Source: Anaeroplasmataceae bacterium
GTDB taxonomy: Bacteria > Bacillota_I > Bacilli_A > Acholeplasmatales > JAEDCM01
Assembly (NCBI GenBank): GCA_016294165.1
Contig: JAEDCM010000042.1
Coordinates: 1 to 12,098, forward strand
Length of the DNA: 12,098 nt
Direction: 5' to 3'
Below, piece by piece: positions 6,038 to 12,098 of this stretch (its first letter is position 1; each line of letters begins with the position of its first letter). Made by a program: the position numbers and the translations under genes. The notes under the pieces are model-generated. The model saw nothing but the letters and a program-made list of their open reading frames with translations. It was not told where the DNA came from and did not search any database.

Positions 6038-7312
6038 TTACTCACCTGCCCCTGCTGGTACATAATCTTTTGGTAAATAGTTCCAAACCCAATATGCAGC
6101 CTCACCTTGATAAAACTCTTGTTTTAAATAAATATTTGTTCTAGTTACTTCTCCATGAACGTTAGTAGAAACCTTAATATATGAAATGATTTTACTTTGA
6201 ACACCCTCATCAAAAACATAATAATAAATTCCTTGTTCTTCATCAATAATCATACCATCTACCCCAAATTTCAAGCCATTGTTATACTCTTTATCAGGAA
6301 GCGGGCTTACTAATTCTTCAATAATTTCTACTTCATATGTATTGATAAATTTACATCCAACTAAATCAAATCTTAATTCAGTATCAGAAACTTTATATGT
6401 TTTAACATAATAAGTTGTTGTTTCTGGATTGATAATCTTTAAATCGGTACCATCTTTAACATTAATACGAGCTGTCATACCATTATAAGCATAATCTCTA
6501 ATAAAAATATCTTGGTTTTTAACAGTTACTGTAAAACTTGATTTTTGAACAACAGCCGCAAGCCCAGTTGCAATAATATTTAATTTATCATTTGATAATT
6601 TTGTCCCTTGGAAAAATTTAACCGCTGAGAAACCTAATTTATTTTCAGTATCTTCCTGTGGTTTAATTTCAATTTCTGGATATGCCTCCACAATTGCATC
6701 AATAGCCTCTGTTGTAACATTTTGTAACGTAATTGAATTTACAACACTATTAGCAAATCCATCCAACATATATCCATCTTTACCTAAATCAAATACAGCG
6801 ATTGTTGCCATATTTCTAGCATTTTTAACAATATCACTCATCAATTTAGTAAAATCTAAATTATTAAATGCATCTAATCCAAATACATAAGCTATTCTTT
6901 CTTTAAACAACTCGATATTTGCTGTATTTTCTTTAAAATATGCTAAATTTTTTGTATCTAATGTTAATTTATCTAATGTTTCTTCAACATCAAAATCTAA
7001 AATTGTTAAACGATCTTTTTTAGCAACTGTATCACTGCCCATCTCCTCATCAGTGTAACCAATTACCATTTCCACATTTTGAAATTGAATCGTATAATAA
7101 ACATCCTTCTTCCAATCTGCAACATCTGAAAGTAGAACTTCTTTCTTAGCCTCTCTAGACTCTTTATCTCCTATATAGATACTACCAACTGTAGTCCCAT
7201 CTACAGCTGTACTCTTTGAATATAGGCTCACTACAAGGACTAAAAATAAAACTGAAATTGCAAAAAGAACTAAAGTTACTAATGCATAAACATTTTTTGT
7301 AATTCCTTTCAC
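6038..7312 (-). CDS. Unrecognised membrane-anchored extracytoplasmic protein heading the pilB operon
   Basis: Protein of 424 aa that I do not recognise. It has a short basic tail, one membrane segment at about 8-30, and a large exported region with no clear catalytic motif and almost no Cys. The segment just after the membrane (TTVGSIYIGDKESREAKKEV, about 40-59) faintly recalls the start of VanW/PG_binding_4-type cell-wall proteins. I see no full VanW or G5 signature, so this is only a hint. The C-terminal part (about 310-415) is rich in Tyr, Val and Ile and looks like beta structure. The chosen start is the GTG at 7312, 6 nt after GAGGTG. An ATG at 7318 touches that site, and an ATG at 7363 would lie upstream of the promoter. 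Its end carries the pilB ribosome binding site, with only 2 nt between the genes, implying a role in pilus assembly, anchoring or wall passage. It lacks a prepilin signal, so it is not a pilin. Confidence 0.85.
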   Translation of the reverse strand: MKGITKNVYALVTLVLFAISVLFLVLVVSLYSKSTAVDGTTVGSIYIGDKESREAKKEVLLSDVADWKKDVYYTIQFQNVEMVIGYTDEEMGSDTVAKKDRLTILDFDVEETLDKLTLDTKNLAYFKENTANIELFKERIAYVFGLDAFNNLDFTKLMSDIVKNARNMATIAVFDLGKDGYMLDGFANSVVNSITLQNVTTEAIDAIVEAYPEIEIKPQEDTENKLGFSAVKFFQGTKLSNDKLNIIATGLAAVVQKSSFTVTVKNQDIFIRDYAYNGMTARINVKDGTDLKIINPETTTYYVKTYKVSDTELRFDLVGCKFINTYEVEIIEELVSPLPDKEYNNGLKFGVDGMIIDEEQGIYYYVFDEGVQSKIISYIKVSTNVHGEVTRTNIYLKQEFYQGEAAYWVWNYLPKDYVPAGAGE

Positions 7313-7318
7313 GTCCAT

Positions 7319-7326
7319 CACCTCTA
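7319..7326 (-). promoter_or_regulatory. Ribosome binding site that decides the GTG start
   Basis: TAGAGGTG on the minus strand. Its core GAGGTG (7324-7319) is 6 nt from the GTG at 7312, the same spacing seen elsewhere in the cluster, but 0 nt from the ATG at 7318. The GTG is therefore preferred. Confidence 0.75.
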
Positions 7327-7331
7327 TGATA

Positions 7332-7340
7332 ATTATAGCA
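7332..7340 (-). promoter_or_regulatory. Extended -10 promoter of the 424-aa protein/pilB/pilC operon
   Basis: A perfect -10 TATAAT (7337-7332) is preceded by TGC, giving an extended -10. The expected -35 position (about 7360-7355) reads TGGAAT, a poor match, so activity probably depends on the extended -10 or an activator. The predicted start is near 7325, immediately at the ribosome binding site, giving a leader of only about 12 nt. Confidence 0.7.
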
Positions 7341-7351
7341 AAAACGTTTTT
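7340..7351. promoter_or_regulatory. Perfect 12-bp palindrome between -35 and -10 (candidate operator)
   Basis: AAAAACGTTTTT is a perfect palindrome located in the spacer of the pilB-operon promoter, where a bound protein would block or remodel RNA polymerase. With flanks it reads GC-palindrome-AC, which is almost symmetrical. Low-complexity AT tracts can give such symmetry by chance. Confidence 0.4.
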
Positions 7352-7440
7352 ACAATTCCACACTTTTTTTACATTTTATAATAATAAATAAATACGTCAT
7401 TATTTTATTTCCTATTTTTTGTGTAAAAAACTTTTTTTAT

Positions 7441-7464
7441 TTTTGTAACAAAAGATTTACAAAA
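7441..7464. promoter_or_regulatory. Inverted repeat overlapping the -35 box of the tip-pilin operon (candidate operator)
   Basis: TTTTGTAA (7441-7448) and TTACAAAA (7457-7464) are perfect 8-bp arms separated by 8 nt, and the right arm covers the -35 hexamer at 7456-7461. A further TTACAA occurs at 7350-7355 beside the divergent promoter, so one regulator might act on both operons. This is inferred from symmetry and position only. Confidence 0.45.
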
Positions 7465-7484
7465 CAAATATATTATATTATAAT
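7456..7484 (+). promoter_or_regulatory. Sigma-A-type promoter of the tip-pilin operon
   Basis: -35 box TTTACA (7456-7461), a 17-nt spacer and a perfect -10 TATAAT (7479-7484). The predicted start is near 7491, giving a leader of about 54 nt that contains a 16-bp palindrome and ends with AGGAGG (7531-7536), 8 nt before the ATG. Confidence 0.78.
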
Positions 7485-7500
7485 ATATATGTATAAATTT

Positions 7501-7516
7501 ACATTTTTAAAAATGT
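7501..7516. promoter_or_regulatory. Perfect 16-bp palindrome in the tip-pilin leader
   Basis: ACATTTTTAAAAATGT is a perfect palindrome beginning about 10 nt after the predicted transcription start. As DNA it could be a roadblock operator; as RNA it could form a 6-bp hairpin with a UUAA loop. It is made mostly of A/T runs, so chance cannot be excluded. Confidence 0.45.
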
Positions 7517-7544
7517 TTGAGGGAAAATTGAGGAGGATGTAATT

Positions 7545-10500
7545 ATGTTTAAAAGATTACTATCTAGAAAATACAAGGGTAATAAGCGAGGAAATACACT
7601 TGTTGTTACTGTTGCAACAATTTTAGGATTAACTATACTTGCAACATCAGCATTTAACATTTCGTTTAATAATCAAATACAAGTCGAAAATGTCCTTGAT
7701 AACAACAAAAAAACACAAGCACAAGCAAAGCTTGCTGATGCAGTTGAATTATTCTGTCAAAAAATGAAAGAAGATAACACTCAAGTTAAAAACCATGCTG
7801 CATTAATTTATTATGCTTATGATGTTTTAACATTACAAAAGGTTGATTCAGATGGAACATGGTACCGACTATATATTGAATCTGAAGGTAAATATTTGTA
7901 TGTTGATATTCTTTTCGAAGCTAGTGGGGATAGTGGAGATGAGGGTATGAACGATACTTTATTCTCTGAAGATGCAAAGATTAGTGAATTATACTCAATT
8001 GATAACATGTCTAGTATGTATTTATCTGAAATCGGATACATGCCAATTAGAAATTATCCATATGATCAAATTTCAACAATTCCAAGTGATGTAAATACTG
8101 TTAATGAAATTATGAACTATACTGATAAAACAGGTGCATTAATTGTTGATAGTTTGGACTTTGTATATTGTCAAAATGATCAAGGTGGTTCTTACCTTCA
8201 AAAGGATGGAACATATTCTTCTAATTTAGCTAATGCTGTTGTAGCATATTCAACAGGACAACTTGGTGGAAACCAATATTACACTTCAAACGATAACCTT
8301 TTCTCAAAAAATATGTATTACAAACAATATAATTATGCTGACACAATGCGTGTTGCCATTTATGTTGAATTATTAAAGATATTAGATGATGACCCTTCAC
8401 TTGATGAAATTGATGTATTTGCACAATTATATGAAGGAGCATTTTTAGAATCAAATAAATTTGGAGCAATCGTTAAATCTTCATTCTCTTACAAATATAA
8501 TTCTGAAGAATACCCTACTCCAACAACAATTAAATACGTTGATAAACACGTTATAAGCTATGATGCTGAATATAAGCTAAATGGTGTTTCTAAAGCAAAT
8601 TCAGATAATATAACTTTAGATTCTACTACTTTTGCAAAATATTTAGGAGCATATTATGATTTAGAAATCAGTTATACAAGTTTCGTATCAGTAAAAGATT
8701 TTATCGATATGATTTGGTTTGACGATACTTCTAAATATGATTATTCTGTTTATTCGAAAGAAAATAGGCAAAGCGCCAAAGCAAAATTACAAGAATCAAA
8801 TACATTAAATACTATTGTCAAAAAAATGGGTGTTACTGATGAATTAACGCAAGCAGTAAGCGCAAACCACCTTTTGGCAGTAAGAAATATTACTATCAAT
8901 GAATGGGGAGGGGCAACAGCTAATGCATCCACATTCAAATACAATGAAGAAAAAAATTGTTGGCAAGTTGATGTAACATATAAAGGAACATATGAGTATT
9001 TAAGTATTTCTTGGAGTGGTTTAATATGGAAAACAAAATGGAATATGAATGAAACTGTTACTGTATATTTGAATGCTTCAAATTTATATTATGGAATCAA
9101 AGATACTCATCCAAGACCACAATTAGATCCAAATGAAATTATTGATTTAACTCCTGCAATTTTACCAGAAAATAAAACTGGTGAAGTTATTACATGTAAA
9201 TACTTATATTTATTGGCTGATTATCTAGATCGATTTGTAAGTAAACCTGGATATACAGTTAACGGTAGAACAATGGATCAAATTGTCCAAAGTAGCTATC
9301 CAGGCGCAATAATTACAGGTTACGCTGGTAGATATGTAAATGCCTTAGGTGGAAATAATGGAATTATGAAACTTGACTCTGTTCAGATTTATGTATATTT
9401 CCAAAAGACTGATGGTAGCTTAGATAAAATGCAAGTAAACTTACCGACAATTTATGTCGCTGCAGTTTCAAGAAATCCACAATTATCAGCTGATGGATTA
9501 ACTCCTGTTCTTGCACATGAAGGAAACCTTGCACCAATCATCGCAATTAGCTATTTTGATAGAAACTATAATGATGAAAATGGAAATCAATATGGTACTG
9601 AAATCTCTTCTACTGATGGTGAAGTTTATTCAAAATACTCATGTGATAGTGGAACTAATCCATCTAATGATAAACTAGCAAATGTTGAATCAAATACGTA
9701 TTTTAAATCTCGATTTGAAGGTGATTTTACAACACCTACAACATCTGATTGGCAAAAACAATATTATGAAAGATTTAATGAAGGATTTGATCCATATAAA
9801 GAAAACTTTGGATATTATTCAAATAGCGATACTATCCACGTAAAAAATGGTGCTTCTTTATATATTGATGGTGATTTAATTTTAGAAGATAATGCCCAAC
9901 TAATCCTTGAAGATGGTTGTACATTATTTATTAATGGTGACTTAATCGTAAACTATGAATACGTTGGTGGAAAATCAGAAATTAAAAATAAAGGTGTCAA
10001 TATTATTGGTGAAGGCGCAAACATCATTGTTGATGGAAATATTGAATATCGTGGATTAAAAGCTGAAGAAAGACTATTTATGGGTAGTGGATATGCTCAA
10101 TTAAATGCTGTTACACTTTGTGATGGTGGCGGTACAGTTCACTCTTCATCTGATGAATATCGTTCAAAATTAGAAGGTATATTCATTGTAAATGGTAATG
10201 TTAATTTCTATAGTGATTCTGTATCAAGAGAAATTATTGGAATTAACTACAATGCAAAACTTTATTCTGATCCATTAATGGCTGCCACATGGTATGTTGA
10301 TGGTAAGATTGATTTAAAAGGATTCTGGACTCCATGCTTATATGATCTATGTCGTCCAAACTTCATTTTCGCAAAAGTAATCGTTCAACCAGAAATTGTT
10401 CTTGCGGATGTATGGAAATATCTTGAAGGTGCTTTTAAAGATATATTCACTGGTGGAAATATCGATTTAAATGAATATTGTCACAAGATGGGATATTTAT

Positions 10501-10823
10501 TCATCATTTGTGAAGATGCTATCAACTTCTCACAATTTAACTTTGCTTCGGTTAACGTTTATACTCCATATAATGTAACAAGTGAAGGAATCGAAGAAAA
10601 CAAAGATGTTGAGGCCGATATTACAAAGCATATTGACAAAGATAAGATGGGATTATATACTGAAAATGATATTGACAATTGGGGATTACCTCCAATCTTG
10701 CGTCAAGCAATGTTTAATGCCTTTGTTGGTGGAGATATGTCCTCAACAACTGATAATCCAGCGGATAATAGCGATTTTACATTAGTTTATGACCCAAGCC
10801 AAGATAATGTTGTGGAGGCTTAA
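7545..10823 (+). CDS. Giant GspK/PilX-like minor pilin, candidate pilus-tip adhesin
   Basis: Protein of 1092 aa with a prepilin-type N-terminus: a basic leader of 16 aa ending NKRG, then NTLVVTVATILGLTILATSA, so cleavage is predicted after Gly16. Mature position 5 is Val21 instead of Glu, as in GspK/PilX-type pilins that cap the pilus tip. Those proteins are usually about 150-350 aa, so the ectodomain here is several times larger. Most of it (about 60-740) is Tyr/Asn/Asp-rich with no motif I recognise. Around 765-835 there are short regular strands with recurring Gly-Asp-Leu and Gly-Asn-Ile turns (LYIDGDLILEDNAQL, LFINGDLIVNYE, NIIVDGNIEYRG), which look like rungs of a beta-helix. The C-terminus is acidic. 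AGGAGG lies 8 nt before the ATG. It leads an operon with two further minor pilins, supporting a tip complex. Adhesin function is inference. Confidence 0.85.
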   Translation: MFKRLLSRKYKGNKRGNTLVVTVATILGLTILATSAFNISFNNQIQVENVLDNNKKTQAQAKLADAVELFCQKMKEDNTQVKNHAALIYYAYDVLTLQKVDSDGTWYRLYIESEGKYLYVDILFEASGDSGDEGMNDTLFSEDAKISELYSIDNMSSMYLSEIGYMPIRNYPYDQISTIPSDVNTVNEIMNYTDKTGALIVDSLDFVYCQNDQGGSYLQKDGTYSSNLANAVVAYSTGQLGGNQYYTSNDNLFSKNMYYKQYNYADTMRVAIYVELLKILDDDPSLDEIDVFAQLYEGAFLESNKFGAIVKSSFSYKYNSEEYPTPTTIKYVDKHVISYDAEYKLNGVSKANSDNITLDSTTFAKYLGAYYDLEISYTSFVSVKDFIDMIWFDDTSKYDYSVYSKENRQSAKAKLQESNTLNTIVKKMGVTDELTQAVSANHLLAVRNITINEWGGATANASTFKYNEEKNCWQVDVTYKGTYEYLSISWSGLIWKTKWNMNETVTVYLNASNLYYGIKDTHPRPQLDPNEIIDLTPAILPENKTGEVITCKYLYLLADYLDRFVSKPGYTVNGRTMDQIVQSSYPGAIITGYAGRYVNALGGNNGIMKLDSVQIYVYFQKTDGSLDKMQVNLPTIYVAAVSRNPQLSADGLTPVLAHEGNLAPIIAISYFDRNYNDENGNQYGTEISSTDGEVYSKYSCDSGTNPSNDKLANVESNTYFKSRFEGDFTTPTTSDWQKQYYERFNEGFDPYKENFGYYSNSDTIHVKNGASLYIDGDLILEDNAQLILEDGCTLFINGDLIVNYEYVGGKSEIKNKGVNIIGEGANIIVDGNIEYRGLKAEERLFMGSGYAQLNAVTLCDGGGTVHSSSDEYRSKLEGIFIVNGNVNFYSDSVSREIIGINYNAKLYSDPLMAATWYVDGKIDLKGFWTPCLYDLCRPNFIFAKVIVQPEIVLADVWKYLEGAFKDIFTGGNIDLNEYCHKMGYLFIICEDAINFSQFNFASVNVYTPYNVTSEGIEENKDVEADITKHIDKDKMGLYTENDIDNWGLPPILRQAMFNAFVGGDMSSTTDNPADNSDFTLVYDPSQDNVVEA

Positions 10824-10825
10824 TT

Positions 10826-11338
10826 ATGATAAAAAATAAAAAAGGTGTTTCAATTGTTGAAATCCTAGCCGCAATTGTAATTGTTGGAATTGCCTTTTCA
10901 ACTATTACTTCTCTGATGTTTATCTCACTTAAAACATCACTAAAATCTAAACAAAGACTTCTAGCTTATAATGCTAGTGAAATGTATACAGTATTTGTCG
11001 CAAACAATATGCCAACATATGATAATGTTTTTAATGAAGCAAATCTTGGTGCGGCAGTTGCTACTGGTGACCAATTCGTAATCGCAACTGGAAAAGATGC
11101 TACAAGTATTAATCTATGTAAATCTATTTTTGGTGAAGAAAGTGTTGTATATAAAACACTTTATGATGATTCTTATACAAATAAAATTGTATTGAACAAC
11201 ACGGTTTATGATGCAAAAAATGTTAAAATTGTTATCACAATTAAAAATGCAACATACAAAACCATTCGTATCACTACATCAATTGCATATTCCAATGAAA
11301 GTGAGGTGACATTCTCTCATGAAACGTATATCGGATAA
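10826..11338 (+). CDS. Minor pilin, PilV/GspI-like
   Basis: Prepilin of 170 aa with leader MIKNKKG, then VSIVEILAAIVIVGIAFSTI. Cleavage is predicted after Gly7, with Glu12 at mature position 5 and a hydrophobic helix spanning about 8-32. The motif VSIVEILAAIVI with following Ala/Phe resembles PilV/GspI ('SLIEVLVAIVI'-type), and the size fits. The rest is a small Thr/Asn-rich domain. The ATG lies 2 nt after the preceding stop codon, with GGAGG (10814-10818) inside the end of the giant pilin gene, so translation is coupled. Its own last codons hold the ribosome binding site of the next pilin. It probably forms part of the tip complex with its two neighbours. The PilV/GspI label is by resemblance and gene order and is less certain than the pilin call. 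Confidence 0.88.
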   Translation: MIKNKKGVSIVEILAAIVIVGIAFSTITSLMFISLKTSLKSKQRLLAYNASEMYTVFVANNMPTYDNVFNEANLGAAVATGDQFVIATGKDATSINLCKSIFGEESVVYKTLYDDSYTNKIVLNNTVYDAKNVKIVITIKNATYKTIRITTSIAYSNESEVTFSHETYIG

Positions 11339-11942
11339 AAGAGGTATTTCAATTGTTGAATTACTTGGTTATACTGTTTTATCAGCAATGGTAATGTCAC
11401 TACTTGCATCAATGGTTTATTTAGTTTATAAAACTAATATGCGAATTGGTGAACATACCCAAAACACTTCTGCTAATGTTTTGGTGTATCAAAATTTTCA
11501 AGCAGAAATCACTAGATTCTCTCCGCAAAGTGCGACCCTTCTAGATGAAAACGGAAATGTCGTAAACCAAGAGAACAATGTAACTCCTACATCAATTCTT
11601 TTAGAAATAAAAAAGGTTGATGCCGATGGTGACGGACCTGGTTTAGCAATGGTAGATATCGCAACTGATGTCGAAAGTAAAATGCTAATTAAGGTTATCG
11701 ATGGTAAAATTAATATATACTTCTACTCAGTTGATAGTTATGCTACATCAACACCATTAACTTCAAAAACATTTGATATTGGTAATACATGTACAATTAG
11801 TACCCTTCAATTTGACTTATTAGTAAGCAAAACTGGTACTACTACAAATATTAACATTAAAGGATCAGTGTTAAATAGTATTAGCAATACAACTAGTGAT
11901 TTTAACTTCGTTATTCCATTCTACTCATTTATTAGTAAATAA
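11319..11942 (+). CDS. Minor pilin, PilW/GspJ-like
   Basis: Prepilin of 207 aa with leader MKRISDKRG, then ISIVELLGYTVLSAMVMSLL. Cleavage is predicted after Gly9, with Glu14 at mature position 5. The motif with 'VELL' and following hydrophobic helix, a downstream long amphipathic helix (about 30-60, ending NVLVYQNFQAEITRF) and the size all resemble PilW/GspJ, which has a similar QxxxxxI/L-R/S pattern after the helix. No Cys pair is obvious; the single Cys is near 165. The gene overlaps the preceding minor pilin by 20 nt, and GAGGTGA (11303-11309) lies 9 nt before the ATG, so translation is coupled. It is the last gene of the operon. Confidence 0.87.
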   Translation: MKRISDKRGISIVELLGYTVLSAMVMSLLASMVYLVYKTNMRIGEHTQNTSANVLVYQNFQAEITRFSPQSATLLDENGNVVNQENNVTPTSILLEIKKVDADGDGPGLAMVDIATDVESKMLIKVIDGKINIYFYSVDSYATSTPLTSKTFDIGNTCTISTLQFDLLVSKTGTTTNINIKGSVLNSISNTTSDFNFVIPFYSFISK

Positions 11943-11974
11943 GTAGGTTGAGAATAAAAAATTTCTCTTTTATG

Positions 11975-12012
11975 GATAATGCTCCCAATTTGTTGGTGTT
12001 GGGGGCATTATC
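11975..12012 (+). ncRNA. Long 3' hairpin after the minor pilin operon (no U tract)
   Basis: Arms 11975-11988 and 11999-12012 pair over 14 bp around a 10-nt loop. The only imperfection, T11983 against G12004, is a G-U wobble in a plus-strand RNA but a C-A mismatch in a minus-strand RNA, so the structure belongs to the plus strand. The stem is GC-rich relative to its surroundings. No T run follows (ACTTAATACGC), so it is not a classical terminator. A weaker 5-bp hairpin (11950-11954 with 11963-11967, then TTT) precedes it. It may protect the 3' end of the pilin mRNA or be a small structured RNA. Confidence 0.5.
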
Positions 12013-12026
12013 ACTTAATACGCAAA

Positions 12027-12060
12027 AAAAGTATCGAATAAAATCGATACTTTTATTTTT
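12027..12060. terminator. Bidirectional Rho-independent terminator
   Basis: Perfect 11-bp inverted repeat (12027-12037 AAAAGTATCGA with 12044-12054 TCGATACTTTT) with a 6-nt loop. On the plus strand it is followed by a T-rich tail, ending the minor pilin operon. On the minus strand the stem is followed by seven T residues, ending the convergent gene whose stop codon (12055-12053) lies inside the stem. Confidence 0.9.
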
Positions 12061-12098
12061 CTCTTAATCTTTTAATCTCTTCCTTATATGGTGGTAAT
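12053..12098 (-). CDS. C-terminus of an unidentified convergent gene (runs off right edge)
   Basis: An open frame enters from the right edge on the minus strand and ends with LPPYKEEIKRLREK and a TAA at 12055-12053, which sits inside the terminator stem. The charged amphipathic helix ending exactly at a terminator is typical of a real gene end. Only 14 codons are visible, so the product cannot be named. Confidence 0.6.
   Translation of the reverse strand, partial: LPPYKEEIKRLREK

Noticed and set aside
7313..7363. Upstream ATG at 7363 as start of the 424-aa protein's gene
   Set aside because: It would place the -10 box and ribosome binding site inside the coding region and adds an implausible N-terminus. 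The GTG at 7312 has correct spacing.
7368..7440. T-rich runs in the divergent spacer as a terminator
   Set aside because: No GC-containing stem precedes them, and both neighbouring operons are transcribed away from this region.
7817..8944. Minus-strand open frames (7817-8041, 8230-8469, 8750-8944) within the giant pilin gene
   Set aside because: They are antisense shadows of a continuous 1092-codon gene with consistent codon usage, and none has a ribosome binding site.
1..12098. Recoded TGA (mycoplasma-type code)
   Set aside because: Trp is encoded by TGG, and conserved proteins such as PilB and PilC are full length in the standard code with no in-frame TGA.

Overview
The window is an AT-rich type IV pilus (T4P) gene cluster, almost certainly from a low-GC Gram-positive (Bacillota) or a close Mollicutes-like relative. 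The reasons are strong AT bias, frequent GGAGG-type ribosome binding sites, Rho-independent terminators, a PilB/PilC/PilM/PilN machine and no outer-membrane secretin in view. TGG encodes Trp throughout and TGA is not read through in any gene, so the standard bacterial code (table 11) applies. The genus cannot be fixed from this sequence.

Layout. Reading leftwards (minus strand) from a 232-bp divergent promoter region (7313-7544): an unrecognised membrane-anchored protein of 424 aa (6038-7312), the extension ATPase PilB (4365-6035) and the platform protein PilC (3127-4353) form a tightly coupled operon. Next comes a 167-bp gap with its own promoter, then the major pilin (2450-2959), which ends in a Rho-independent terminator (2408-2435). 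A new promoter (2367-2395) then drives a prepilin-peptidase-family protein (1636-2349), PilM (605-1621), PilN (61-594) and, at the left edge, the first 25 codons of a probable PilO (1-77). Reading rightwards (plus strand): a 1092-aa pilin-like protein (7545-10823), a PilV/GspI-like minor pilin (10826-11338) and a PilW/GspJ-like minor pilin (11319-11942) form a coupled three-gene operon. It ends in a long hairpin and a bidirectional terminator (12027-12060). The last 46 bases hold the C-terminus of an unidentified convergent gene.

How it works together (inference from known T4P biology). The major pilin and the three minor pilins carry class III signal sequences that need cleavage by a prepilin peptidase. 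PilB powers extension through PilC, and PilM-PilN-PilO form the inner alignment complex. The plus-strand operon looks like a tip-complex cassette, with a GspK/PilX-like pilin lacking Glu5, a GspI-like pilin and a GspJ-like pilin. The first of these carries a very large ectodomain and is a good candidate for a pilus-tip adhesin.

The most surprising points are these. The only prepilin peptidase in view has Tyr at both catalytic Asp positions while keeping all four Cys of the N-terminal domain. PilM appears to have lost its nucleotide-binding loops and gained an acidic insert. The tip pilin is several times the normal size. An unrecognised, translationally coupled membrane protein heads the pilB operon. 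No retraction ATPase (PilT) is visible in the window.
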